DNA from: Chitinophaga ginsengisegetis
GTDB lineage: Bacteria > Bacteroidota > Bacteroidia > Chitinophagales > Chitinophagaceae
Assembly: GCF_900168065.1 (NCBI RefSeq)
Contig: NZ_FUZZ01000001.1
Location: forward strand, 2,476,623-2,540,622
Direction of reading: 5' to 3'
Length of the DNA stretch: 64,000 nt
The notes beneath the pieces were generated by a model. That model worked only from the letters and a program-made list of their open reading frames with translations. It searched no databases and was not told the DNA's origin. The stretch's first letter is position 1; every line of letters begins with the position of its first letter. Shown here piece after piece: positions 53,294 through 62,124 of the stretch. The translations under genes and the position numbers were made by a program.

Positions 53294-56092
53294 ATGAGCA
53301 GCCGACTTTTACTAATGATTTTACTCCTGCCTGTTTTCTGTACGGCACAACAAATCAGGGGGAGCATTCTATCCAAAGAGGGTCCCTTACCCTCCGCTAC
53401 CATCGTCATCGATGGCACCGGAACACAAACAGACCTCTCCGGGATATTTAATATCACACTCCGAAAGACCGGGAAGGTGACGCTTAAAATCAACTATATA
53501 GGATTTGCCGTTAAAACGGTAGAAATAGATGTCAAACCCGGATTAAACCAATTGGGAGCTATCCTGATGGAGCCTTCCAACGATGTGCTCGGAGAAGTAG
53601 TGGTGAAAGGCGCTTCCGCCGGCTCTCAGATACGGGCCATCAGCATCAAAAAAAATGCAACAGGAATTATGGAGGTGTTGGCTGCCGATGCCATCGGCAA
53701 ACTGCCCGACCGTAATGCCGCAGAGGCAGTGCAGCGTATGCAGGGTGTTTCCATCGAAAGGGACCAGGGAGAAGGAAGATATGTGTCGGTGCGCGGCACT
53801 CCCATCCAATGGAGCGCTACGCTGCTCAACGGCAACCGCCTGCCTACTGCCAGCCTGGACTATACAGACCGTCGCATACAAATGGATATTTTTCCTTCGG
53901 AACTGATTGAATATGTGCAATTGTCTAAAGCCATCACCCCGGATATGGAAGGCGATGCCATTGGTGGTTCCGTTAATTTCATTACCAAAGCAGCTCCGTT
54001 GTCGAAAATGTTGCGGATCAATGCCGCCGGCGGATATGGTGACCAGGCCCGCAAAGGTTCTTACAATGCTTCCATTGTATACGGCGACCGGCTGCTGAAA
54101 GGCAAACTGGGGTTTGTTGTTTCCGCTGTGATCTGGGACCGTACATCGGCTCAGGATCGTTATAACATGACCTACGATTTTTCCAATCCCAATGTTCGCC
54201 AGTCCTATTCCATTACAGATCTTCAGCTGAGGGATTATATCGCACACCGCAAAACAACCGGGCTAAACGCTGGTCTGGAATATAAATTCAATGACAGGCA
54301 TAAGATACAGTTTAAAAGTATTTATAGCGCGTTTCTCGATGGACAGAATGTACGGGAAACATACTTTTATTTCAACACCAAAAATGCAACGATTACCGAC
54401 AGGGCATCCAATTACTTTACAGACCTTTATTCGGGCGAATTAAGCGGACAATCTGTTTTCTCCGGCAAACTAAGCCTCGACTGGGCAGTTAGTGCTGATA
54501 AGTCAAAGTTTCGGTTTAAAGATCCCGGTTATTATCCCATGGCCACCTTCCAACAGGCTGTCACTTACGACGGTCTGGCTACCGACGGAAAAAAATACCT
54601 GTCCATGGCTGCTCCCGACGGAAAAGGCGATGTGATAGATGCAGTACTGCCACATATATCGTCCACTACCCCTATCAGCGCCAACGCCATGAAACTCTCC
54701 CAGGTGATTATGCTGCGCAGCACCAACTGGGAAGAGAACAAACGTTTCAGCTTTCATCTGAAATACACACCTACGGAGCGTCTGACACTGAAGTTTGGAG
54801 GTAAGTTTATTCATAAAGACAAAGTGGTGCAATCTCCCTACAATGTATATGTAGCGGGCATCCAGAAACCGTCACCCACTATGACCAGCCTGGGTACTGA
54901 ACCATTCCCCTATAACGGCGGCTTCCTGTCTGAAATCGGATCTCCATACAACAATGTGATCATTGATCAGATGGCCCTGAACCAGTTGAAATCGCTGGTG
55001 ACACCGGAAGGTGTCAGCCAGCACGGCCTGTATCCTTTCCAGGTAGATTCTGCCACCAACGCATCCGGTGCCACCAAGTACTTCACAGGTGTGGAAAAAG
55101 TATATGCGCTCTACGTGATGGGAGAATATAAAGTGTTGGACAAACTGACGATCACAGGTGGCATTCGCAATGAGTATAACCAGGTAACCTTCAACGGTAG
55201 CAAAGTCACCTCCAACGCCGGCGGCAAGCAGGTGACCTCTCTCACGCAGGACAACAGCTACAACGCTTTCCTGCCCATGCTGCACCTGAAATATAATGTG
55301 ACTGATAAAGACATTGTCCGGCTGGCCTATACCCGCAGCTTCGTCCGTGCAGATTTCAACAACCTGAATCCCGGCACCACACAGGATGATGCAAACAAAG
55401 TTATCAGCAGAGGCAACGCCAGTCTGAAACCTACGTTTGCCAATAACTTCGACCTCATGGCCGAACATTATTTCGGTGGCATAGGCATGGCTACCATTGG
55501 CGCTTTCTATAAAAAACTCACCGACCTCGTTTATACCAACCAGTGGTCCGAAACAATCGGAGGTGTGCCATATGCCGTAAGTGAGCCGGATAACCTGCAG
55601 GGCGCCTGGCTGGCAGGATTTGAGGCCGGCCTTGCGAAAAGATTTACCAGCTTACCGGGTTTCTGGAAAGGATTTGGAGTAGATGCCAACTATACTTATA
55701 CCAATTCACAGGTGAAAATTCCACGTTTTGTGAATAATCAGAAGATAGAAGACAAGAGCGCAATTCCTAAGCAGGCCAAACATATTTTCAACGTATCACT
55801 GTTATACGAGTACAATAAATTCATGGCCAGGATTGCAGGCAATTATAAAGGCAAATACCTCGACGTAATCCGTCAGGCTGCAGGCCCCGACCACTACCGT
55901 TGGTATGCTGAGAATTTCACGGTCGATTTTTCCGCTTCTTATTCCATCACGCCCAAAATCAGGACATTCCTTGAGTTAAACAATATTACCAATGCGCCGG
56001 TGCGCTATTACCATGGCACGTTTGACCGGGTGGAACAGGCAGAATGGTACTCCATCCGCGGACAGGCAGGCGTGAGTGTTAAAATTTTCTAA
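53294..56092 (+). CDS. TonB-dependent receptor (TonB-Xanth-Caul-like) paired with PI-PLC
   Basis: Outer-membrane receptor of 932 residues. Signal peptide (about 1-19), carboxypeptidase-D regulatory-like domain (about 20-95), then the segment LPDRNAAEAVQRMQGV and RDQGEGRYVSVRGTP, typical of the TonB-dependent receptors first described in Xanthomonas and Caulobacter; the barrel ends GVSVKIF. No STN domain and no SusD partner. The frame can start at TTG 53288, but ATG 53294 is preferred. The PI-PLC gene follows 18 bp downstream in the same unit, suggesting uptake of a product of that enzyme; the ligand is inferred. Confidence 0.9.
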   Translation: MSSRLLLMILLLPVFCTAQQIRGSILSKEGPLPSATIVIDGTGTQTDLSGIFNITLRKTGKVTLKINYIGFAVKTVEIDVKPGLNQLGAILMEPSNDVLGEVVVKGASAGSQIRAISIKKNATGIMEVLAADAIGKLPDRNAAEAVQRMQGVSIERDQGEGRYVSVRGTPIQWSATLLNGNRLPTASLDYTDRRIQMDIFPSELIEYVQLSKAITPDMEGDAIGGSVNFITKAAPLSKMLRINAAGGYGDQARKGSYNASIVYGDRLLKGKLGFVVSAVIWDRTSAQDRYNMTYDFSNPNVRQSYSITDLQLRDYIAHRKTTGLNAGLEYKFNDRHKIQFKSIYSAFLDGQNVRETYFYFNTKNATITDRASNYFTDLYSGELSGQSVFSGKLSLDWAVSADKSKFRFKDPGYYPMATFQQAVTYDGLATDGKKYLSMAAPDGKGDVIDAVLPHISSTTPISANAMKLSQVIMLRSTNWEENKRFSFHLKYTPTERLTLKFGGKFIHKDKVVQSPYNVYVAGIQKPSPTMTSLGTEPFPYNGGFLSEIGSPYNNVIIDQMALNQLKSLVTPEGVSQHGLYPFQVDSATNASGATKYFTGVEKVYALYVMGEYKVLDKLTITGGIRNEYNQVTFNGSKVTSNAGGKQVTSLTQDNSYNAFLPMLHLKYNVTDKDIVRLAYTRSFVRADFNNLNPGTTQDDANKVISRGNASLKPTFANNFDLMAEHYFGGIGMATIGAFYKKLTDLVYTNQWSETIGGVPYAVSEPDNLQGAWLAGFEAGLAKRFTSLPGFWKGFGVDANYTYTNSQVKIPRFVNNQKIEDKSAIPKQAKHIFNVSLLYEYNKFMARIAGNYKGKYLDVIRQAAGPDHYRWYAENFTVDFSASYSITPKIRTFLELNNITNAPVRYYHGTFDRVEQAEWYSIRGQAGVSVKIF

Positions 56093-56110
56093 CTAAAAAA
56101 ACAATTGACG

Positions 56111-57304
56111 ATGCAGACAACTATTACCAGGGCGTTGGGAACAATGCTGATGGCCTGCGCAACAACCATTTGTGGCGCACAATCTTCACAGCTGGACACC
56201 CTTAAAATAAACCAGGTACAGGTACTGGGTACGCACAACAGTTATGCCCGGCCCGTGGATTCTGCCGTGCTGGCTTATATTGATCCTATTTTTGAAAAAT
56301 TGGGGCAAACCTATATGAAAAGTATGCCGAAAGAACAATTCGCAGCTTTCCAGGAGTTTCACCCCAATACTGTAAAAATGAGCGAAGGACTGCATTACAA
56401 CCATCCTCCGTTTGACGTGCAGCTGGATGCCGGTGTACGGAGCCTGGAAATTGATGTATATAACGACCCTACGGGCAACCGCTTTAACGACCCTGCCGTT
56501 TATCGTGAGCTGCGGAAGAAAGGTATTACGCACCTGGCGCCATTCGATACAACAGACCTGGATAAACCGGGCTTCAAAGTATTACACATGGCCGATATTG
56601 ATTTCCGCACACACTATACCACCTTCAAAGGTGCCCTGGCTGCTATGCGCTCCTGGTCTGATGCCCATCCCGGACATTTTCCAATTTATGTGATGATAGA
56701 AGCCAAAGACAAGGGGATTCCTTTATTCCCCAACTCCGCACAGGTGTTGCCTTTTGATGAGAAAGCCTTTGACGCACTGGATCGGGAAATCGTTTCCCAA
56801 CTCGGTAGAGATAAGCTGATCACGCCGGATGACATACATGGAAAATATCCAACGTTACGCGAAGCTACACTGGCCCAAAACTGGCCTACTGTAAAAGCTG
56901 CCAGAGGGAAATTTATCTTCCTGTTGTTACCTTCCACGGCCGGTATGAACCTGGTATCCGACTACACTAAAAACAGGCCTAACCTCGAAGGCAGGGTGAT
57001 GTTCATGCAGTCGCTTCCACAGGATACCTATGCAGCCTTTTTACTGCTGGACAACGCCATTGTACGCCAGGAAGAAATACAGCAGGCAGTGCAAAAGGGA
57101 TACATGGTCAGGACCCGCTCTGATATCGAAACATATGAGGCGAAGACAAATGATCATACCAGGGCCAACGCAGCTTTTGAAAGCGGCGCCCAGATCATCT
57201 CTACGGATTTTTTTCGTCCAGGGAATGGATATGGAACTCCTTATTTTGTGAACCTGCCTGGTGGCGGTGAAGCCAGGCCGAACCCGGTGAATACACGAAA
57301 ATAA
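56111..57304 (+). CDS. Secreted Ca2+-dependent phosphoinositide-specific phospholipase C
   Basis: Exported enzyme of 397 residues with a signal peptide to about residue 22. Family motifs: VQVLGTHNSY with the first catalytic His42, RSLEIDVYND with Ca2+-ligand Glu/Asp, and VLHMADIDF with the second His159, plus YVMIEAKDK. The fold belongs to the Ca2+-dependent PI-PLC1 family (TIM-barrel phosphodiesterases that release inositol phosphate from phosphatidylinositol). The ATG at 56111 is chosen over a TTG two codons earlier. Coupled to the upstream receptor; a bidirectional terminator follows. The true substrate could be another glycerophosphodiester, but the motifs fit PI-PLC well. Confidence 0.88.
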   Translation: MQTTITRALGTMLMACATTICGAQSSQLDTLKINQVQVLGTHNSYARPVDSAVLAYIDPIFEKLGQTYMKSMPKEQFAAFQEFHPNTVKMSEGLHYNHPPFDVQLDAGVRSLEIDVYNDPTGNRFNDPAVYRELRKKGITHLAPFDTTDLDKPGFKVLHMADIDFRTHYTTFKGALAAMRSWSDAHPGHFPIYVMIEAKDKGIPLFPNSAQVLPFDEKAFDALDREIVSQLGRDKLITPDDIHGKYPTLREATLAQNWPTVKAARGKFIFLLLPSTAGMNLVSDYTKNRPNLEGRVMFMQSLPQDTYAAFLLLDNAIVRQEEIQQAVQKGYMVRTRSDIETYEAKTNDHTRANAAFESGAQIISTDFFRPGNGYGTPYFVNLPGGGEARPNPVNTRK

Positions 57305-57426
57305 CCTCTTATATTTCTCAATAGCAGAATAGTCTCTTCAGGATCATTCCGCTTATGTTAGGGCATTCTTTAAAATTAAGGGACGTCTCACCCCGCGAAA
57401 TAAATTGCTCAATTTAGCAAATAATC

Positions 57427-57460
57427 AAAAGCCTTCAGACTATTCAATCTGAAGGCTTTT
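57427..57460. terminator. Bidirectional intrinsic terminator
   Basis: Perfect 13-bp stem AAAAGCCTTCAGA/TCTGAAGGCTTTT (57427-57439 with 57448-57460), loop CTATTCAA, with a T-run on both strands. It separates the plus-strand PI-PLC unit from the minus-strand permease gene. Confidence 0.92.
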
Positions 57461-57525
57461 TCGTATAGTTTGAGATTGAACCTGACGTCATCCCCGGAAA
57501 GGTTTGAAACCCGTCTATCTTAAAG

Positions 57526-59898
57526 CTATTCAGCTCTCAGACTTCGCACCGGGTTGACCATAGCGGCTCTTACTGCGTGGAAACTCACAGTAAGCACTGT
57601 GATACCGACAGTGATGATGGCCGCCAGGATAAAAACCAGTGGGCCTATGCTGATGCGATATACATATTTATCCAGCCAGTTATTAAGAAAATAGAAGGCC
57701 GGCGGAGAGGCGATCAAACAACTGATCATCACAAGTACAATAAATTCACGGGATAATAATGCCCATAACTGCATGATAGATGCTCCCAATACTTTCCGTA
57801 TGCCAATCTCTTTAGTTCGCTGTTCTGCCATATAGGAAGCCAGTCCAAACAAACCAAGACAGGAAATAAAAATTGCCAGCAGAGAGAACAGACCGGTTAA
57901 TTTACCGATCAGCATTTCCAGTTCAAATTTCTTTGCATAAGCTTCATCAACAAAATTGTAGACATAGGGGTAAGCTGTATTATACTGTCCAAAGATCCGG
58001 GCAATCCTGTCAATCGCTTTTGATGTACTCACCTTTGGAGACAACCGGTAGGTAATAAATCTTGCTCCGCCAGGACTATACATAAAGACGGTGGGAGTAG
58101 GCGACGAAAAAGGAGATTCCATAATAGCATCCTTAGCAACACCTATGATCTTTAGGTTATGACGGCCATTATAAGCAATAACCTGTCCTATCGGGTCTTT
58201 CAGATTCATCCGTTTAATAGCAGCTTCGTTCACAATTACATTCAGCGAATCGGCACTGGTATTACCGGTAAAGTCCCTGCCCGCCGCCAGATCTATATCC
58301 ATCGTTCTGAAATAATTATTATCCGCAACAAACACAACTGCTGCGCCCACTTCCTCCACAGGCGTTTTTCCAGGCCAGTTTTCGATACTGCTGAAGTTCC
58401 TGAGTGCAATGACTGTTTCTGAAGACATAGTTACAGCTGTTACCACACCACTCTGCAGCAGATCATTTTTTAAAGCCGGATAATTTTTTTTCAGATCACT
58501 GCTGGCATCTGTCATCATCAACCGCTGCTGATCATAACCTACGGGACGTTCCTGTGCATATTTTATCTGCTGATAAATAATGATGGTGCTGATGATGAGT
58601 GTTATAGAACAGGAAAATTGTATTAATACCAGCATTTTTCTTGAACGGACCGCGCCACGATCTGCTTTTAATATCCTGACAGGTCTGAAAGAAGAAAGAT
58701 AAAAAGCTGGGCGGCTGCCCGCCAGTAGCCCTGTGAGCAGCAAATAACTGATCATAACGATCCAGAATATTCCATTCGTATAGGGAATGCGGATAGTTGC
58801 CTGTGTTAGTGTATTAAATGAAGGTAATGCAGTTTGTACCAATAGCAACGCCAGGATAAATGCGGAAAAAGTGATAACAAAAGATTCTGTCAGAAACTGT
58901 AAAATCAGTTCATATCGCTGGGAGCCCATGACTTTTCTCACGCCTACTTCCTTTGCTCTTTTTTCAGATCGCGCTGTAGAAAGATTCATAAAATTGATAC
59001 AGGCAATCAGCAACACAAGTATCCCGGTAATACTAAATACTCTCACATAGCTGATCATCCCACCGGTAGCCACCCCATTTTTAAATTCAGTATAAAGGTG
59101 CCAGTCTTTCATCCCCTGCATGATTACTTCAGTACGCGAATGCTTATATTCTTCGGGGTTATACCTGGCTATGATCTTCTTTAGTTCCGGTTCAACCTGC
59201 GCGTAGGAAACTCCGGGCTGTAATGACACATACACATTGGCTGTAATCTGGCCCCACATGCTAAGGTAATCTTTGGTATTGCTGTTCTGAATAAGGTATT
59301 CGTAAGGAATAACGTAGTTAAATTTCAAAGTAGAATTGTCCGGAATATCTTTTAACACACCTGTCACTTTCAGATCGTTCTGATTATCGATACGAACAAT
59401 CTTATTCAGCGGATCTTCATTTCCAAATAACGATTTTGCAGTCGACTCCGTCAATACAATCGAATAAGGATCATTTAACACCTGCTCTTTACGGCCTTTT
59501 AACAAAGGATATTGAAATATTTTCAGAAAATCATTTTCAGCTATTATTCCCGGCAGATATATCTTCCTCTCCCCCGCAACCAGCCCATGCGGTTTTATCC
59601 AGTCCGTCATGACCACATGCCTGATACCTGGAACGTCTCTTCTCAATGCTTCAGCCAATGGCATAGGTGAAACGAGGTAAGCATATACCTCTCCATTACT
59701 CGCGGTACCTTTTAAGCCGGCTTTGTAGATCTGCTGACTATCAGGAAGGAACCTGTCATAAGAATACTGATACCAGATCCACAAACCAATGATCAATGCT
59801 ACTGCCATCCCCGTGGCCAGGCCCAATATATTCAGCAGACTGTATAATTTATTGTGGATAAGGTTACGCCAGGCGAGTTTAAAATAATTTTTAAACAT
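57526..59898 (-). CDS. ABC transporter permease, MacB/FtsX type
   Basis: Inner-membrane permease of 790 residues with the two-fold layout N-terminal helix (about 20-45), periplasmic MacB-PCD domain, three helices (VRVFSITGILVLLIACINFMN), a second periplasmic domain and the final three helices (TEFIVLVMISCLIA region). Conserved FtsX segments: RAKEVGVRKVMGSQR and RTKEIGIRKVLGAS. No ATPase gene is adjacent; in Bacteroidota these permeases often share an ATPase encoded elsewhere. The frame runs to 60072, but family similarity begins at MFKNYFKLAWRNL (ATG 59898). A tandem repeat lies about 95-125 bp upstream. Confidence 0.9.
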   Translation of the reverse strand: MFKNYFKLAWRNLIHNKLYSLLNILGLATGMAVALIIGLWIWYQYSYDRFLPDSQQIYKAGLKGTASNGEVYAYLVSPMPLAEALRRDVPGIRHVVMTDWIKPHGLVAGERKIYLPGIIAENDFLKIFQYPLLKGRKEQVLNDPYSIVLTESTAKSLFGNEDPLNKIVRIDNQNDLKVTGVLKDIPDNSTLKFNYVIPYEYLIQNSNTKDYLSMWGQITANVYVSLQPGVSYAQVEPELKKIIARYNPEEYKHSRTEVIMQGMKDWHLYTEFKNGVATGGMISYVRVFSITGILVLLIACINFMNLSTARSEKRAKEVGVRKVMGSQRYELILQFLTESFVITFSAFILALLLVQTALPSFNTLTQATIRIPYTNGIFWIVMISYLLLTGLLAGSRPAFYLSSFRPVRILKADRGAVRSRKMLVLIQFSCSITLIISTIIIYQQIKYAQERPVGYDQQRLMMTDASSDLKKNYPALKNDLLQSGVVTAVTMSSETVIALRNFSSIENWPGKTPVEEVGAAVVFVADNNYFRTMDIDLAAGRDFTGNTSADSLNVIVNEAAIKRMNLKDPIGQVIAYNGRHNLKIIGVAKDAIMESPFSSPTPTVFMYSPGGARFITYRLSPKVSTSKAIDRIARIFGQYNTAYPYVYNFVDEAYAKKFELEMLIGKLTGLFSLLAIFISCLGLFGLASYMAEQRTKEIGIRKVLGASIMQLWALLSREFIVLVMISCLIASPPAFYFLNNWLDKYVYRISIGPLVFILAAIITVGITVLTVSFHAVRAAMVNPVRSLRAE

Positions 59899-59990
59899 GG
59901 AGATAGGTTTGAATACTCCCATCGCTAATAAAATACCAGTTTTTAATATTATAAAAACCAATGAATTAAAGTTGCCGGTATTTTTCAACC

Positions 59991-60021
59991 TGTCCGGTTT
60001 TGTACAGTTGATGTCCGGTTT
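59991..60021 (-). promoter_or_regulatory. Direct repeat upstream of the MacB/FtsX permease
   Basis: TGTCCGGTTT occurs exactly at 59991-60000 and 60012-60021, a 21-bp period, about 93-123 bp upstream of the permease start. Such spacing suits a regulator that binds tandem half-sites (for example LytTR- or AraC-type). The region 59899-60215 otherwise holds divergent promoters that could not be pinned down; no gene was seen. Confidence 0.5.
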
Positions 60022-60215
60022 AGTGGATTGTGAATCATAAAGAAGCTCCTGCAATTGTAATAGCAGTAACAATTTGCAGGTGAAGCCTTATTTATAGTTA
60101 CTGGTAAAAAAATCAATAAAAAATGGCATGGGTTATATTGTTGCATTCAAATTAGTGGACCAACATATATTGGCGGATTTTCAGAAATTTTCCTAGATTG
60201 TGTTTCATTTAACGG

Positions 60216-60809
60216 GTGTCAGCCAATCAAACATATAACGAAAAAGAACTATTGTCGAGGATAGCAGAAGGCGATGAGCAGGCATATGCTATCATATTCG
60301 ACCAATATTACCCGTTACTTTACACATACGTCAATCGCATCATCCAATCCGCTCCGGAAACCGAAAGTATTTTACAGGATATTTTTATGAAGATCTGGCA
60401 GGGGCGGGAAACCTTGCAATATGTAGAGCGATTCAGTCCTTACCTCTGGGTGATGACCCGTCACCATGCCCTCAATGTCATGCGCAACCTGGCGCGCCGC
60501 AATGCGTTGTTAGACGATTTTGCCAGGCAAGTCCCCACCGCCGAAACGGAAGAAAACAGGGAATGGCATCTTTCCCTCATAGACGAGGCGATTACACAGT
60601 TGCCGGAACATTGTCGCCAGGTATGGACCATGAACCGGATCGGGAAAATGAAGCAGGCAGAAATAGCAGTAGCACTGGGAATTGCATTGCCGACAGTTAA
60701 AAAATATATGCAGCAGGCCATCGGCCTGATTACACAGTACGTAAAAGATCGTTCTTCACTGGGTCTTGCCCTGACTCTTCTACTTTCTATCTTTTTTGAA
60801 AAAAAATAA
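60216..60809 (+). CDS. ECF sigma-70 factor (last locus)
   Basis: Sigma factor of 197 residues starting with GTG. Region 2 reads YAIIFDQYYPLLYTYVNR and ILQDIFMKIWQGRE; region 4 LPEHCRQVWTMNRIGKMKQAEIAVALG. The tail LGLALTLLLSIFFEKK is hydrophobic, like the other four. It precedes the fecR gene by 63 bp and a STN-containing SusC. Confidence 0.92.
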   Translation: MSANQTYNEKELLSRIAEGDEQAYAIIFDQYYPLLYTYVNRIIQSAPETESILQDIFMKIWQGRETLQYVERFSPYLWVMTRHHALNVMRNLARRNALLDDFARQVPTAETEENREWHLSLIDEAITQLPEHCRQVWTMNRIGKMKQAEIAVALGIALPTVKKYMQQAIGLITQYVKDRSSLGLALTLLLSIFFEKK

Positions 60810-60872
60810 GATTCCCCATATACTTTTTGAAAAGCCAGGTGTCATTTATATATACCCGTTAATTTATTCCAC

Positions 60873-62006
60873 ATGAATGAGCAGTTGACTGAATTGTTTA
60901 ATCGTTATTTCGACGGTACGGCCACTGATGCCGACCGCCAGAAGTTAATGGCGTTAGTGATGGAATCGGACGATGTGCTGCTGGAATCGGTTATGCGCCA
61001 ACGATGGGAAGCACTGCAGGGAACCACGGTTCAGACGCCCAGTGGAGCCCACGTGTTGGCCGCTATTCTTAATAAACCGGTACAGATGAAGCCCGTAAGG
61101 CAACGTTGGTATTGGGCCGCGGCAGCAGCGGTATTGCTTCTTCTGGGTATTGGCGGCTATTTCCAGTTAAAGCATCAGCAGGAAATTACAGGCGTCGCAA
61201 AAATAGAAAAGGTAACGCCGGGCTACGAGCGTGCTACCCTTACCCTGAACGATGGCTCCGTGGTGCAACTGGATAGTGCGGGTAACCGCACCATACAACA
61301 AGGCGGCTCGTCAATACGGCAACAGGGTGGACAGCTTGTATATGCGGCTTCGTCGGGTAAGAATGCAGTAACATATAATACGTTGCGTACTCCCCGTGGC
61401 GGGCAATTTAAAGTCATTCTCCCGGACGGTACCACGGTTTGGTTAAACGCAGCCAGCTCTATCCGGTACCCAACTGCTTTCCTGGGGCAGGAGCGCCGGG
61501 TAGAAATGAGCGGGGAAGTCTATTTCGAGGTGGCGAAGAGTGAGGAAAAACCATTTAAAGTAAGTGTAAATGGTAGGGCGGAGGTAAAAGTACTGGGTAC
61601 TCATTTTAATGTAAACGCTTATCCGGAGGAAAACATCATTAAAACCACTTTGCTGGAAGGCGCCGTATCAATGTCCACCCCGGCCAGTTCTCCTGTATTA
61701 CTCAAACCAGGTCAACAGGCAGCGGCCGGAAAAGCAGAGATTAAGGTAGTGAACGATGCTAACATTGACCAGGTAATGGCCTGGAGGTATGGGCTATTTA
61801 ACTTTGACCGGTCTAACCTGCAATCCGTCATGAATGAGCTGAGCCGCTGGTACGATGTAGATGTGCGTTATGAGGGACAAATTCCATCACGGATATTCAG
61901 AGGGAAAATCAAACGCGACCTCAGCTTAATACAAGTACTGGAAGTACTCCAGGATGTGAATATTAAATTTAAAATGGAGGGAAAAACAATAGTAGTATAT
62001 AATTAA
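60873..62006 (+). CDS. FecR-family anti-sigma factor (last locus)
   Basis: Anti-sigma factor of 377 residues: cytoplasmic helices (1-75), one membrane segment (about 79-98), FecR domain with VWLNAASSIRYPTAF, GEVYFEVAKSEEKPF and KVLGTHFNVNAYP, and a C-terminal STN-like domain (LSRWYDVDVRYEGQI). A hairpin lies between it and the susC gene. Confidence 0.94.
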   Translation: MNEQLTELFNRYFDGTATDADRQKLMALVMESDDVLLESVMRQRWEALQGTTVQTPSGAHVLAAILNKPVQMKPVRQRWYWAAAAAVLLLLGIGGYFQLKHQQEITGVAKIEKVTPGYERATLTLNDGSVVQLDSAGNRTIQQGGSSIRQQGGQLVYAASSGKNAVTYNTLRTPRGGQFKVILPDGTTVWLNAASSIRYPTAFLGQERRVEMSGEVYFEVAKSEEKPFKVSVNGRAEVKVLGTHFNVNAYPEENIIKTTLLEGAVSMSTPASSPVLLKPGQQAAAGKAEIKVVNDANIDQVMAWRYGLFNFDRSNLQSVMNELSRWYDVDVRYEGQIPSRIFRGKIKRDLSLIQVLEVLQDVNIKFKMEGKTIVVYN

Positions 62007-62038
62007 CAATCAAAAACCAATCGTTTCAAAAAACAAAA

Positions 62039-62065
62039 AGCCGGTATGCGTCAACATACCCGGCT
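62039..62065 (+). promoter_or_regulatory. Hairpin between fecR and susC (last locus)
   Basis: Stem AGCCGG/CCGGCT (62039-62044 with 62060-62065) plus TATG/CATA (62045-62048 with 62055-62058), one bulged C and a 6-nt loop. Flanks AAAAA before and ATAATTTGG after resemble the hairpin at 40562-40593. It lies 33 bp after the fecR stop and 60 bp before the susC start. Confidence 0.65.
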
Positions 62066-62124
62066 ATAATTTGGCAAAAGTCAAGTCTGGACAGATCCTG
62101 TTATTTACCAAACCAACCAAAATT

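Noticed and set aside
59899..60072. 58-codon N-terminal extension of the MacB/FtsX permease
   Set aside because: It covers the tandem repeat and promoter region and has no similarity to the conserved start of the family, which begins at 59898.
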